Of a DNA stretch of 64,000 bases, positions 48,227 through 58,775 are shown piece after piece. Location of the stretch: the NCBI GenBank assembly GCA_014529385.2, contig CM043945.1:92126112-92190111 (forward strand), written 5' to 3'. This stretch comes from Adiantum capillus-veneris (Eukaryota > Streptophyta > Polypodiopsida > Polypodiales > Pteridaceae). Made by a program: the position numbers and the translations under genes. The stretch's first letter is position 1. Each line of letters starts with the position of its first letter. Below the pieces are notes generated by a model. That model was given only the letters and a program-made list of their open reading frames with translations, made no database searches and was not told where the DNA came from.

Positions 48227-48898
48227 ACCACTATTGTATATGCTCCTTCATCATCAATAAATTGAGGTTTGGTGCATCAAAGGCGTGATTCGACGTTCAA
48301 ATCTTCGTCCTTCCATTTTTGCAATACGGTTTGGTGAATTCAAGGTGACTTGTGTATTTTGAGTTTTTATCGGTTGATCTTGATTTTAGAAAGTGTTTTA
48401 GTGTGTTTTTCATTGCCAGTTTTGTGTCCATTGTAAGAGGGTATTGTGGTGAGAGGTCTCCCACACCCTAAGACAGTGTGTGTGTGTTTTGGCAATGATT
48501 AGCAATCACTAAGCATTGAGTGAGTTTTGTACAAGTTCTACGATAGCATCATAACGAACCATCTCCATTTGCAAGTCACAAATAAGGTATTACGCAAGAT
48601 CCTTTCCTCTCTCTCTTCCCTTTGCTCTAGCTCTCTCTGGTCCATTTCATGTGTGTCTTGGTGTGAGGTTGCTTGTGTGTGTTGTGTGGTGCATCTTCTT
48701 GGTTGTGCCAAAATCTCTCTTGCGTCCTAGTTCGCATACCATAACTAGGTGGTGCCCCTATCTTGTTTGGGTTTGGTTGTGGGTTTGTTGTTGTGTTGTG
48801 CTTGTGGTTGTGGTTGCCCCAGCCCCAATTGAGCAGCACGGGAGCCTTGAGGGGTGTTTAGAGGTCGCCTTTCTTGTTGCCTTCCCCGGACCGCCTCA

Positions 48899-50287
48899 CC
48901 ACCATTAGTGGATCAGAAGTCCCAGCGTGGCTTTGTAAGAAAAAGGAGATATGGATGTGCGGGGCATCTCAATGTAGTGAATTTGACCACAATGAAAGGA
49001 CACTAGAGAGGGTCTTGGAAGACGATGCATATATACGAGAAACTTTTCGTGAAGAGAAGCTCGAACCCCTAGAATGGTCTCAGATTTTGGCTACATTGGA
49101 TGTATGCGTCAATGAAGTCACTCCCACCAAATTTTGTGATGAGAATGGCTACGATATCATACCATACTACATGTTGAGCAAAATTGTGGAGGAGGACGAG
49201 AACGATGGAGATACTGAAAATACGAGGATAAATAAAACAGAAACGAAACTTGAGATTAAGATAGTGGGCTGTGTGGACATCCCCACTAAAGAAATCAAGC
49301 AGGAGGGAGAAGAATTTTATGATTCTTCTGATCAAAGGGAAAACAAGGATAACGCGGATGACGCGAAGTCAGAAAATACGGAGGGAGACGACAATCAAGA
49401 TCAATGACGTCTTCTACAATTTCCCAAACCAAAGTGAGAGACGCCAAAAAAGATACAAGAGTAAACGACACCATATCAGTCCACCAACCAGGCTGAGACC
49501 CATGTCGGAGTTTAAGGGTAAGACTCATTTCCTTATGAACATTCATGCTATTGATTGTGCTAAGGATAAAGTGTCAGGAAGATTTCTTAAGGTTGTTGAA
49601 GACTCAGGATTTAAGTCCAGACTGTTGAAACCTAGGAAAACCAGCAAAGCAAAAAAAAGAGTTGCAACAGAAAAACTGAATGTCTGTGGTAGTCCAATTA
49701 TGATGAAAATTGAACGGAAAACGAGATACAATGAGTTGAAACAAAAAATTAAAAATGTATGGACAACTGAAATGGAAAGTAGCGATGGAACGAACGCTAG
49801 TGATGGGAGTAAAAAGATAGATGTACCTCCTCACTATTGTAAGTACACCATTCAGGAAAGAAGATTGGTGGTTCAGCAACCAATGAGGGAGCCTAAATCA
49901 AACGAGTCCTACGATGGGCCAGAGAACGCCAAGAAAATAAACTTAGCAGAGCCAGGAGAAAATCCTCGACCTGCTTACATTGCCACAGATCTAGGTCGAG
50001 AAGAAGAGGATTTACTAATCAAAACACTTAAGGAATTTCGAGATGTATTTGCATGGTCGTACAAAGATTTGAAGGGAGTGGATCCTAACATTTGTGAACA
50101 TTCAATTCCTCTGAAGTCTGATGCAAAGTCAAGCAAACAACGTCCATACACGTATAATGAGACATTCGCCAAAAGGATAAAAGAGGAGATAGACAAACTT
50201 ATGGAGGCTGAATTTATTTATGAGATAGAACACACGGATTGGGTGTCCCCGATAGTGGTGGTACCAAAGAAAAACGAGAAATTATGA
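48899..50287 (+). pseudogene. pol: Element B linker and RT N-terminus (after insertion C)
   Basis: Continues the frame interrupted at 37300. 48904-49407 encodes the acidic linker (E-V-P-A-W-L, W-M-C-G-A-S). After a frame change, 49271-50287 continues through a basic stretch to the RT N-terminus (D-V-F-A-W-S-Y-K-D-L-K-G-V-D at about 50044, R-P-Y-T-Y-N-E-T-F-A at about 50142, W-V-S-P-I-V-V-V-P-K-K). It ends at a TGA (50285-50287) within a conserved part of RT, so that stop is a mutation. Colinear with A 2760-4130. Confidence 0.85.
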
Positions 50288-51478
50288 GTGTGTGTGAATC
50301 TCAAGAAGGTAAATGCAGCAACAATAAGGGACAACTACCCTCTTCCTATCACTAAACACGTCCTGGAATGAGTAGCAGGAAAGCAAGCCTATAGCTTTAT
50401 GGATGGATACTCTGTTTATAACCAATTGGGGGTCAAACTAGAAGATCAATACAAAACAGCATTTGCAACAGAATGGGGCATATATGCGTTTAGGGTAATG
50501 CCATTTGGCTTGACCAATGCTCCAGCCACATTTCAGAGATTAATGACACACGCTTTTAAAGAATACTTGCGAAAATTCTTGGATATTTACATGGACGACT
50601 TGTGTGTCTATTCTCTATTGAGAGAAGACCATATAGATCATCTTAGAAAGGTATTCGAGAAATGTAGAATGTATAGGATTTGCCTCAACCCAGAAAAATG
50701 TGTATTCATGGTACGACAAGGTAAAATCTTAGGCCACATAGTGTCGGCTAATGGAATTACCACTGATGAAGACAAGGTAAAGGTGATCATAGAATTGCTA
50801 AGACCAAACACTGTACGAGAGGTACAATCATTTATGGGACATTGTGGATACTACCGACGTTTTATCTACATGTAAGCTGTAATAGCAAAACCCTTGTATA
50901 GTCTAATCACGCTCTTCATTTGGACAAATGAATGTGAGGAGTCATTCCAGAAACTAAAAGATGCACTAGTATCTGCACCAATTCTAAAAGCACCAGATTG
51001 GTCAAAGATCTTCCATGTACATGTAGATGCTTCGGCATTTGCAATAGGCTGTATATTAGCACAACCAAATGAGGGTAAGACGGATTTTCCAATCAGTTAT
51101 GCTAGTAGACAACTCAACAGTGCAGAAAAGAATTATACTACCACTGAAAGAGAAGGATTGGGTATGATATATGCGGTAAATAAATTTCGGCATTACTTAC
51201 TCGCGAACAAATTCACATTCTTTGTGGATCATCAGGCACTCTTGTACTTAGTAAACAAACCTTGTAACATGGGACTAATTGTAAGATGGTTCATTGTGTT
51301 GTTGGAGTTTGATTTTACGGTAGTAGTTAAGAAAGGAAAAACTAATCAAAGAGCAGACCACCTTTCTCGATTACTACATGGCGAAAAAGCTACCGGGGTA
51401 GATGATGATCTCCCAGACGCATACCTGTTTAATATAGAGATGGTACCGAAATGGTCAGAGAAATTATTCCGTTGTTGA
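50288..51478 (+). pseudogene. pol: Element B reverse transcriptase and RNase H
   Basis: The same frame as the linker continues after the TGA, with another TGA near 50370 and a TAA near 50873. 50399-50875 encodes the palm, with catalytic Y-M-D-D at 50588-50599 and G-H-I-V-S-A-N-G-I. 50894-51478 encodes RNase H: H-V-D-A-S-A-F-A-I-G near 51019, T-T-E-R-E-G-L near 51139, F-V-D-H-Q-A-L near 51223, R-A-D-H-L-S-R near 51352. Only point stops separate it from a full enzyme. Confidence 0.92.
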
Positions 51479-53115
51479 CATATGGAATGAATCTTGATGA
51501 CAAACACACGGTGGAAGACATTAGACAAGCACGAAATTACACAATGCTTGCGGGAAGAATGTACCATCATGGAAACCATGGGATTCTAAGGTTGTGTATA
51601 GGCCCAGGGGAGTACGAAGCGTATCTAGAGGAGGCCCATACACAAACAGGGGGATTCCATAGAGGAAATCAAATGATGTATGAACAATTAAGAAGACTTG
51701 GAGTGTATTGGCCAGGAATGGCAGGCGATGTAGCTAATTACATCAAGAAATGCGACTTTTGCACATCCAATACCACTGTGGATTATGCCACATTATACCA
51801 AGTGACAGTAGCACCCGCATGGAGTCATGCTATTGTGGAATATTTGACTAATAAGGAGCTGCCAGGAGATTGGTCTAAAGCCAGACAAAAGGCTTTACAA
51901 ATTGAAGCGAATAGGTATACCCTCATTAGTGACCAATTGTATAAAAGAGGAACTGATGACCAACTGAGATTAGTTCCTCATGAAAATGACTACTTTCCAT
52001 TATTGGAACAAGCTCATGCAGGCATAGCAGGAGGTCATTTTTCAGCAGAGAGAACCGTAAAAATCATTATGGTTGCAAGTATATGGTGGCTGACCATGAT
52101 TCAAGATGCAGCAGAATTCATGAAAAGGTGTGATGAATGTCAATGCACTAAGGTACCAGTTAAAAGAGACGAAATGCCTTTAAGACCAATGATGAGTGCT
52201 CGAGCATTCGCTAAATGGGGATTGGACTTTGTTAGTCCTAGCACTCCACCAGCGTATCGTTCACAAGCACAATATATCATAGTGGCCACGGATTACATGA
52301 CCAAATGGGTGGAAGCAAAAGCCACAACGAAAGCAGACGCTAGAACCACGGCATAATTCTTTATGAATATGTGTTTACACGTTATGGCCTTCCAATCGAG
52401 CTGGTGAGTGATAGAGGGACACACTTTGTAAATGAAGTTATCCAACATCTCTTAAATGAGTTTATGGTAATTCATCGCAAATCTGCACCCTATCATCCAC
52501 AAGCCAATGGCCAAGCGGAAGCGACCAACAAAATATTGTTCACGGTTCTTACGAAACTAGTTAGTGAAACAAGAACAGATTGGGATCAGATGCTCTATTC
52601 GGCATTGTGGGCTTATCGAGTTGCATATAAAACAACACTCAATGCTACACCATTCAATATGGTATATGGGTTAAATGCAATACTGCCTATTAACTTTTTG
52701 ATCCCCACACTAAGGGTAGCCACACAATTGGAATGGACAGGGCATGAACTTTCAGAACGGTTAGAGGACCTTGAAAAATTAGATGAGTTACGACTCAATG
52801 TTGTAGCGGCCATATATGCAAAAAAAAGACAACAGAAAGAGTTTTTTGACAAACATGTCAAGAACAAGGACTTTAAAACGGGCGACTATGTCTTGGTATA
52901 CACCCTTAAATAGCATACCAAAAAGCTAAAGAAAAGGGGAATGGGGCCTTATTTGATCCAAGAAATATCGTCCAGCGGAGCAGTAAAACTGTCAACACTA
53001 GATGGAAAAGAAATGCCGAACTGGATTAGTGGGTGTCATTTAAAAAAATATCATCTACCTTTAACACCGGAAATGTTGTTTCAACTGCATTATGGAAAAA
53101 CTTATAGACAGTAAC
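51451..53115 (+). pseudogene. pol: Element B integrase
   Basis: Overlaps the RNase H frame by 28 bases in another frame. The HHCC zinc domain is at about 52012-52140 (H-A-G-I-A-G-G-H, then C-D-E-C). The core has L-D-F-V-S-P near 52222, a TAA and one-base loss near 52353-52370, V-S-D-R-G-T-H near 52404, and N-G-Q-A-E with the catalytic Glu codon at 52518-52520 intact. A TAG at 52911-52913 interrupts the C-terminal domain, which continues (G-P-Y-L-I-Q-E-I, L-K-K-Y-H-L-P-L) to about 53113. Three lesions in all. Confidence 0.9.
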
Positions 53116-54400
53116 AACAAAGAATTCAGGACCAGGCACAACAAGAAGCAAAGGAACGGATTGCTAAACGAAAGCAGTTTCTCAGGACAATAAACATGGT
53201 CACCCCAATGATGATTGACGAATATCCTCTTTCAACATCCCAACCAATCGAAGTGGATATACAAAGCGACGAATTAGAAAAGACCATGACAGACCTTAGG
53301 GCTCATGATGATAGCATCATTGACGACTTGGAAGATACTTGGTGTAGTCCTTACATAAAAGCTTATGCAGGCACAAAACAAGTTAAAATCTATGCATTAC
53401 TTGACACTGGAGTAAAAATGAGTGTCATCAGCTTTGAGCTCTTTCAGAAACTTGGACCAATGAAGACGATCCCACAGACACACCGATTGAAAGTAGCATC
53501 GGGAGATGAGGTGACCATGTTGTGGTCTATTATAATACCAATCACAGTGCAGGCACACCCATATACTACAAAATTCCATGTACTGCCACCAAGTAGATCA
53601 GCAACGCCGTGTATCTTAGCAGTGTCATGGATGAAAGCTAACAGGGTATTCATTGATTTGGATACTAATGAAGCATTTTTCAGAAATGAAAAATTTTCAG
53701 AACCCTTCTTATCATATAACCAATTCATGTCAAGGAGGAAACAAAAGTCAATACAACCGCAAAGATCTGCCCAACAACAAACAAAGTTTACAAGTCCAGC
53801 AACGTCTTATCAAAAATCAACAACCATGCAGGGAACCAGGCAAGTTTGGGTACGGCGTACAGAGCTGACCGAGGCACAATTACATCAAAAGAGGAAATAC
53901 AAAGTTTGGATAAGGCACAACAGCCTAATTCCTATAAAAAAGGAGTCAGAAGAACAGACAAAACACCGAAAGCCAGCAAAACTTCAAAGAACCATAGTCA
54001 ATCTGTCGAATACGCAACAGACTATATTGGTATGGCGACCAAAATTGCCAATTCAAAATGGGCCAACAACACAAGAAGGGAGGCCAAAGATGACAATCGA
54101 GCAGTTATCTACAACTGTCAAGGTCAAGCCACATCATGCAAACAGCACGAGGGAAACAAACAGAATCAACAACAAAAACTACAAGGATCTATAAGACCCA
54201 AGTCATCGAACCAAAAACAAAGAATGTTACACCAAATACGACAATATCGACTTCAAAGGAACCACATACGCCAATTCAAAACCAGTGGAAAACAATCAAA
54301 CAAAGAGCGGCAGATTTACAACTACTCCTTGCAAAGAAAATCTGCCAGCCAACTCAAGGTACCACAGGAAGTCTCAACGACAAATGCCAATAAGCGAATC
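53116..54400 (+). pseudogene. Element B second protease (PR2) and W-x-P-K tail
   Basis: The frame 53196-54194 starts at M-V-T-P-M-M-I-D-E-Y. The retropepsin-like domain has D-T-G at 53403-53411 (Y-A-L-L-D-T-G-V) and a second-half motif C-I-L-A-V-S-W-M-K near 53610, where Gly of the usual I-L-G is Ala. The basic Gln/Lys-rich tail has V-W-V-R-R, V-W-I-R-H and V-W-R-P-K. An overlapping frame (53846-54448) is equally long, so the true end is uncertain. The same arrangement occurs in A. A stop near 53113 separates it from integrase, whereas A has no stop there. Confidence 0.75.
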
Positions 54401-54555
54401 GCTTATACCTTCCTCTTGCACTGCATAAATTCTTTCTACATGCATTGACCGTACATGCATATAGGGCTATATTACAAGGCCTGCATTAGCACGAGTTCAA
54501 ACCCATGCACAGCACATACCCTTGACGATACCCTGTCGTCCGGGAGGACTCCAAC

Positions 54556-54569
54556 TAGGAGGGGGGGAG
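54556..54569 (+). other. Internal polypurine tract of element B
   Basis: TAGGAGGGGGGGAG, identical to the 14 bases before the 3' LTR (60664-60677). It lies just after the pol/PR2 region, 6.1 kb upstream of the LTR. Confidence 0.75.
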
Positions 54570-55271
54570 GCATTCCAAATGCAGACTCATGTCATATATT
54601 AGAGGGCAATGTTTGTGAGCAATTTTTCAACCATTTTTGTGTTTTATTGTGTGATTTTGGGAAAAAGAATATGCCCTCGTAATTAATCAGAATTGGGGAC
54701 CAAATCATCATTCATGAGCCCCTAGGGATGTGTATAGACTATAAAGAGAGTCAAATCTGGCCAAAAACTGTCTAAAAACAGCAAAAAATAGGCCAAGGTT
54801 GACGATAATGAGCGAGAATGTACATAGACGAGAGAAAAGGGAGCTACAAAGTGTTTTTCCTTTCATTGGTATTTTTCTAGGTTAGAATGGCTATTTTCAG
54901 GTTATTTTGGGATTTATTTGCTTTATTTTAGCCATTTTCTAGCAAAAATTATAGAAAAAAATCTGTAATCCAGATGGAAACATAGAAGAAGAGACGCCTG
55001 ATCGGAGCAAGGTAAAGAAGACACAGAAAAATAGGGACTACAAAGGTGACATGGCAAAATGACCACCGTCATGAAGGGACCTCCAACGGGAGAAATCTAA
55101 AAAAATGGTAAAACTGGAGCAACCGAAGTCCAAATCAGGAAATTTGCGAGCCTAAACCGCATCTCACAAAAAGTTATGGCCACAGGTAAAAGATGGGAAA
55201 ATTTGGTGTCAAGGTCTCGATTACATATAGAGAGGCTAGGCTAGAAATCCCTCATTTGAGTCATTCTCCAT

Positions 55272-55315
<44 letters not shown>

Positions 55316-57222
55316 CCCTACAGCAGTTGAGACTTCCAGAAGCTCATCCATCGCGCACGGTCACCAGATCGACATCAAATATGAGAGGTATGCTCGTCAA
55401 CACTGACTCTAAGTGTTGTTTACTTTAGTTAGTCGCAAAACCTCGCCGGCATCACAATCACAACCTGTGCACACATACAGTAGACCGGTTGTTAGGGAGA
55501 CCTAGGGGCCACCAAATGGAACCAAAATTGAAAGGCACAATGCCTATAGCTTAGGGATCGAACCTATGACCTCGGAAAGCGCGAAGAAAGCCTCTCAAAA
55601 AACCCTAATTTCACAGGACCTGCAAAAGGTCAACTAAACCAAGGTGATCGAAAATGAGCCAAAATTCGTAGACAGCAAGCCAATAACCTCGACAAACCGA
55701 CTGAAGAGTTATACCATGAAAAACTTCGTCAAAACGGAGCCTAAAGTCCCTATCTGACGAAAACCGCACAAAGCGTCACGATACTCTAACGGGCCGACCA
55801 AGCGACAAAATGACACCAAATTTAACAAGGTACATCCAAAAGAGGTCAACTACGAGATGGATAAGTCCACTCAGGAAAAAAGCTCTTCCACTGGGGCAAA
55901 TGACGGCAACAGGCCAGAAAGATGTCCAAATGATCGTTCTTGGTGTTGTAAACACCAAAACAACAACTGACTGCTTGGATGGAAGGTCAAAAGGAAATAA
56001 AAGACAGTCGGAATCATACAATGACCAAAAGGAACGGCGACCATCACCTAAGTGGTCTACTTCGACTCAGGACCAGCTAAGTGCTGCAAACAGGGAGTAC
56101 ACTCTTCTAAATTGATTAAAACTTGATGTGTGTGTCTAGGAGGGCCTATTAACACCATTGTGGTCAACTAACATAAAAATAAACTGGTAAAACTGACCTA
56201 GTACTAGTCTATCGCGATAGACTTGAATTTACAATTAGACAAGTGAAATTTTGACTTTGGCTTCATGAGGGGTGCTAACAAGGAATATTAACCACCATTA
56301 TCAAATCAAAGTGCAAGAGGGATCTTTTTTGGCCAAATAACTTAGTCTATTGCGATAGACTTGCTACACCAATAATTGGAGGAAAGACTTTCAAAATTTT
56401 AACAAAATAGACTTGGGGAAGCACATGAAGGCAGTACACCAAATTTGGTGACAGGATGGACTCATATGGCAAGCTGAGAAAGACATTTTGATAACTCAGA
56501 GTCAGAACAAGACATCTCAAGGGCAGACAGGTAAAATTCACATGTGAGGGGTCAAGAAACCTTACATCAACTGGGAGAAGGCAGACAGATGATCACAGAG
56601 CCAAAAAATGACAAATTGACACTAAGTACCAGTCTATCGAGGGATACTGGACCATCTTATCAAAATTTTGAATTAACAGTTGTCTTCAACATGATGCAAG
56701 AGGACCACCCACTAAGTTTGAGCCCAAAACAACACAAAATGAAGGAGATAGACCAACATCTTCTTGGAAGGAATCTGGAAAAATGGGAGTTGATCCAAAA
56801 AGGGGTCACTTGACATTCATTTGAGGTGAAAATGGGATAAGATCATGTGCAATGTATGGGAAACCAATTGGTGATGGCACAACTGCAAAATAGGTCCCTG
56901 GTCAAAAAAAGTCTAGTCTATCGCGATAGACAGAGAAAAAGTTTCAAATGAACAGATTTTGAGCTTGGCTTATAGAGTGACCTTACATGCCTTGTGAACA
57001 TACACCACACAAAATTTCAAGGCATTTGGACTTGTCCTCCTTCACCAACAACACTAAATTGAAGCCGTCAAAGTCGCACAATGGAAGAGCTTGTCTATCT
57101 GCTAACATTTTACCTTAACTAATCTGGGGACTAAGAAGGCTCATCTAGATGCATGATTAAGTGGTAATCAATTTAGAAGAGTAGTACTATGTTTGTGCAT
57201 TAACTATTAATTGTGAATACAG
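54570..57222 (+). other. Element B untranslated region between pol and ORF X
   Basis: About 2.6 kb without a convincing gene. It holds an (AG)n array at 55274-55313 and, in 56206-57100, a diverged tandem repeat of about 285 bases with the palindrome AGTCTATCGCGATAGAC at 56206-56223, 56344-56361 (one change), 56631-56648 (degenerate) and 56915-56931. The same repeat family is in B's leader at 18863-19474. The region ends with a polypyrimidine-poor but otherwise good splice-acceptor-like sequence, 'attgtgaatacag', at 57210-57222. Confidence 0.75.
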
Positions 57223-57227
57223 GATCC

Positions 57228-58772
57228 ATGGATGCTTCTCCGGGAAAAAGAAAAGGCAAGAACCTGGCAACGGAAGGTGCAGTACCCTATGCACTTCTAC
57301 CCAATTCCCTAAAGCCAGCAACCACCTGGATACCTGCAGATGTGCAACAAGCAGCATCCTTTCAGATCTATCAAGGTTCATATGTGGATGACAAAAGAAA
57401 CTTAGTGGATACAGTGATGATCCCCAAGGAGGCAGAGAAGTACTTGAAAAGATCACCGCAAAGGTCATGGCTCAAAAAAGTTGGCTTGTGGAACTTTGTA
57501 TCACTACCACCAGTAGGGATAGATTTCAAGAGGGTACAACACCTAATTGAGACTATCAAAGAAGATGGAACTTGCAGAGTGACAGGCATGGATAATGAAG
57601 TGATGGAGATCCAGATCACCAAAGAGATCATCAAAGAGGCATTGAAATTGTCAGATCAAGGAGCAAACATGAGAGAAAGAAGGAAAAACCTCACAGTATA
57701 CTTGCAAAAGTCTAAACTACCTTCTTTCGAACTCATAGCAAACCCGGAAGTAAGAGAACTGAAACAGATCTACAGTCAGTGTTTGTTGAGCTACAGCAAA
57801 CGACCGCCAAGATACACTACACCACACGGGAGCATCTCAACCACACTGACATGGGCTATGGGAATGACCCATGAGTTCTATATAGATCACGCGTCATATC
57901 TGTTTGAAGAAATGACAAAGCTAAGGCAGGATAGACCAAATTACATTGCAGGAGGAGAAGTCCTAACCAGAGTAATATACCAGGCCATATGCATGGTAGA
58001 TCAGATGCCATCTGCCCCTCATCAGAACGACTGGCTGGTATTAAGAGAGAATATCGAAGACAGATCACAAAGGAAAGTACCTGCCTCTATTAACACCATT
58101 GGAGGACGCAGGCTGGAAAGAGTAATAAGAAGTACACAAGAAAATATGGAAGAAGAAAGAAGAACAGAAGAGGAAGATGCCCGACTAAAGAAGCGGAAAG
58201 CGGAAATGGAAAACAACACCAGGTTGCCGAAGATAGCAAAAATGGAAAGGATGCTAGAAGGATTTGCTCTAGAGAGATCTCTACAAGGCGATGTAGGAGC
58301 CACTTGGAAACCTTCTAGTAGCACTTACACACTAAGAACGAAGAATAGAAAGAACCCAGCTTTTGAGTTGGACTGGTTCGAGAGGTACATCCAAGAAAGA
58401 AATGCTAGGGACGAACCAGAATTGCTACTAGAAGAGGAGGATCTCCAAACTTTGAGAGATCATTTGAGGCCAACTTCACGGGATCAGGAAATGCCGCCGC
58501 CATCTCCAAGGCCAGATACAAGTGAGAGGCAATCTAGCCCACCTGCTGACTCTACTTCGCATTCAGAAAGCTCACATCGTGATGAGAGAGTTCATACACC
58601 TCCCAGTGAAGAAGAAGAAGAAGAAGAAGAAGAAAGAACGGATGGTCACGTGAACACTCGAACCATATCACAAAGTGATAAAGGCAAGCAAAAGGAGGTG
58701 GATCAGACAAAAGATAAAGCTTCCTCCTCTCAAGAAATTGAGCTGGAAGCTACTATAGATGAAGATTTGTAG
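57228..58772 (+). CDS. Element B ORF X, unrecognised post-pol protein
   Basis: Open frame of about 514 codons; the first true ATG is at 57228 (M-D-A-S-P-G-K-R-K-G-K), six bases after a possible splice acceptor. Residues 1-20 are basic, like a nuclear-localisation signal. About 20-280 look globular (W-I-P-A-D-V-Q, W-L-K-K-V-G-L-W-N-F, Q-I-T-K-E-I-I-K-E-A). 300-350 are highly charged helix. 410-515 are acidic, Ser/Pro-rich, with a Glu run from a GAA microsatellite near 58612. No signal peptide or membrane segment, so not an obvious envelope. It has no stops although pol has several. Family unknown to me. Confidence 0.8.
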   Translation: MDASPGKRKGKNLATEGAVPYALLPNSLKPATTWIPADVQQAASFQIYQGSYVDDKRNLVDTVMIPKEAEKYLKRSPQRSWLKKVGLWNFVSLPPVGIDFKRVQHLIETIKEDGTCRVTGMDNEVMEIQITKEIIKEALKLSDQGANMRERRKNLTVYLQKSKLPSFELIANPEVRELKQIYSQCLLSYSKRPPRYTTPHGSISTTLTWAMGMTHEFYIDHASYLFEEMTKLRQDRPNYIAGGEVLTRVIYQAICMVDQMPSAPHQNDWLVLRENIEDRSQRKVPASINTIGGRRLERVIRSTQENMEEERRTEEEDARLKKRKAEMENNTRLPKIAKMERMLEGFALERSLQGDVGATWKPSSSTYTLRTKNRKNPAFELDWFERYIQERNARDEPELLLEEEDLQTLRDHLRPTSRDQEMPPPSPRPDTSERQSSPPADSTSHSESSHRDERVHTPPSEEEEEEEEERTDGHVNTRTISQSDKGKQKEVDQTKDKASSSQEIELEATIDEDL

Positions 58773-58775
58773 TCA

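Larger units (their letters stand above)
37301..48898. repeat. Insertion C: probable solo LTR, interrupted by element D
   Basis: Begins TGATAGCC at 37301 and ends ...CGCCTCA at 48898. The bases ccac flank it on both sides (37297-37300, 48899-48902), and removing it restores the B reading frame. Without nested element D it is about 2.67 kb and codes for nothing. It has a promoter-like TATAAATAGG at 39121-39130 and, beyond D, an AATAAA at 48256-48261. TG...CA ends, target duplication, promoter and poly(A) signal in that order suggest one long LTR left after LTR-LTR recombination. The strand is plus, judged from these signals. It includes (CA)n at 38344-38372 and (CT)n at 38926-38948. Confidence 0.75.

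Noticed and set aside
53846-54448. Second 200-codon frame overlapping the PR2 tail
   Set aside because: The composition (Gln, Asn, Thr, Lys) is that of the tail in another frame; the other frame contains PR2 and the Trp motifs. It could carry the tail only after a frameshift near 54000.
57228-58772. ORF X as an envelope-like gene
   Set aside because: Its position fits, but there is no signal peptide, no membrane anchor and no heptad fusion region; the N-terminus is basic and the C-terminus acidic.
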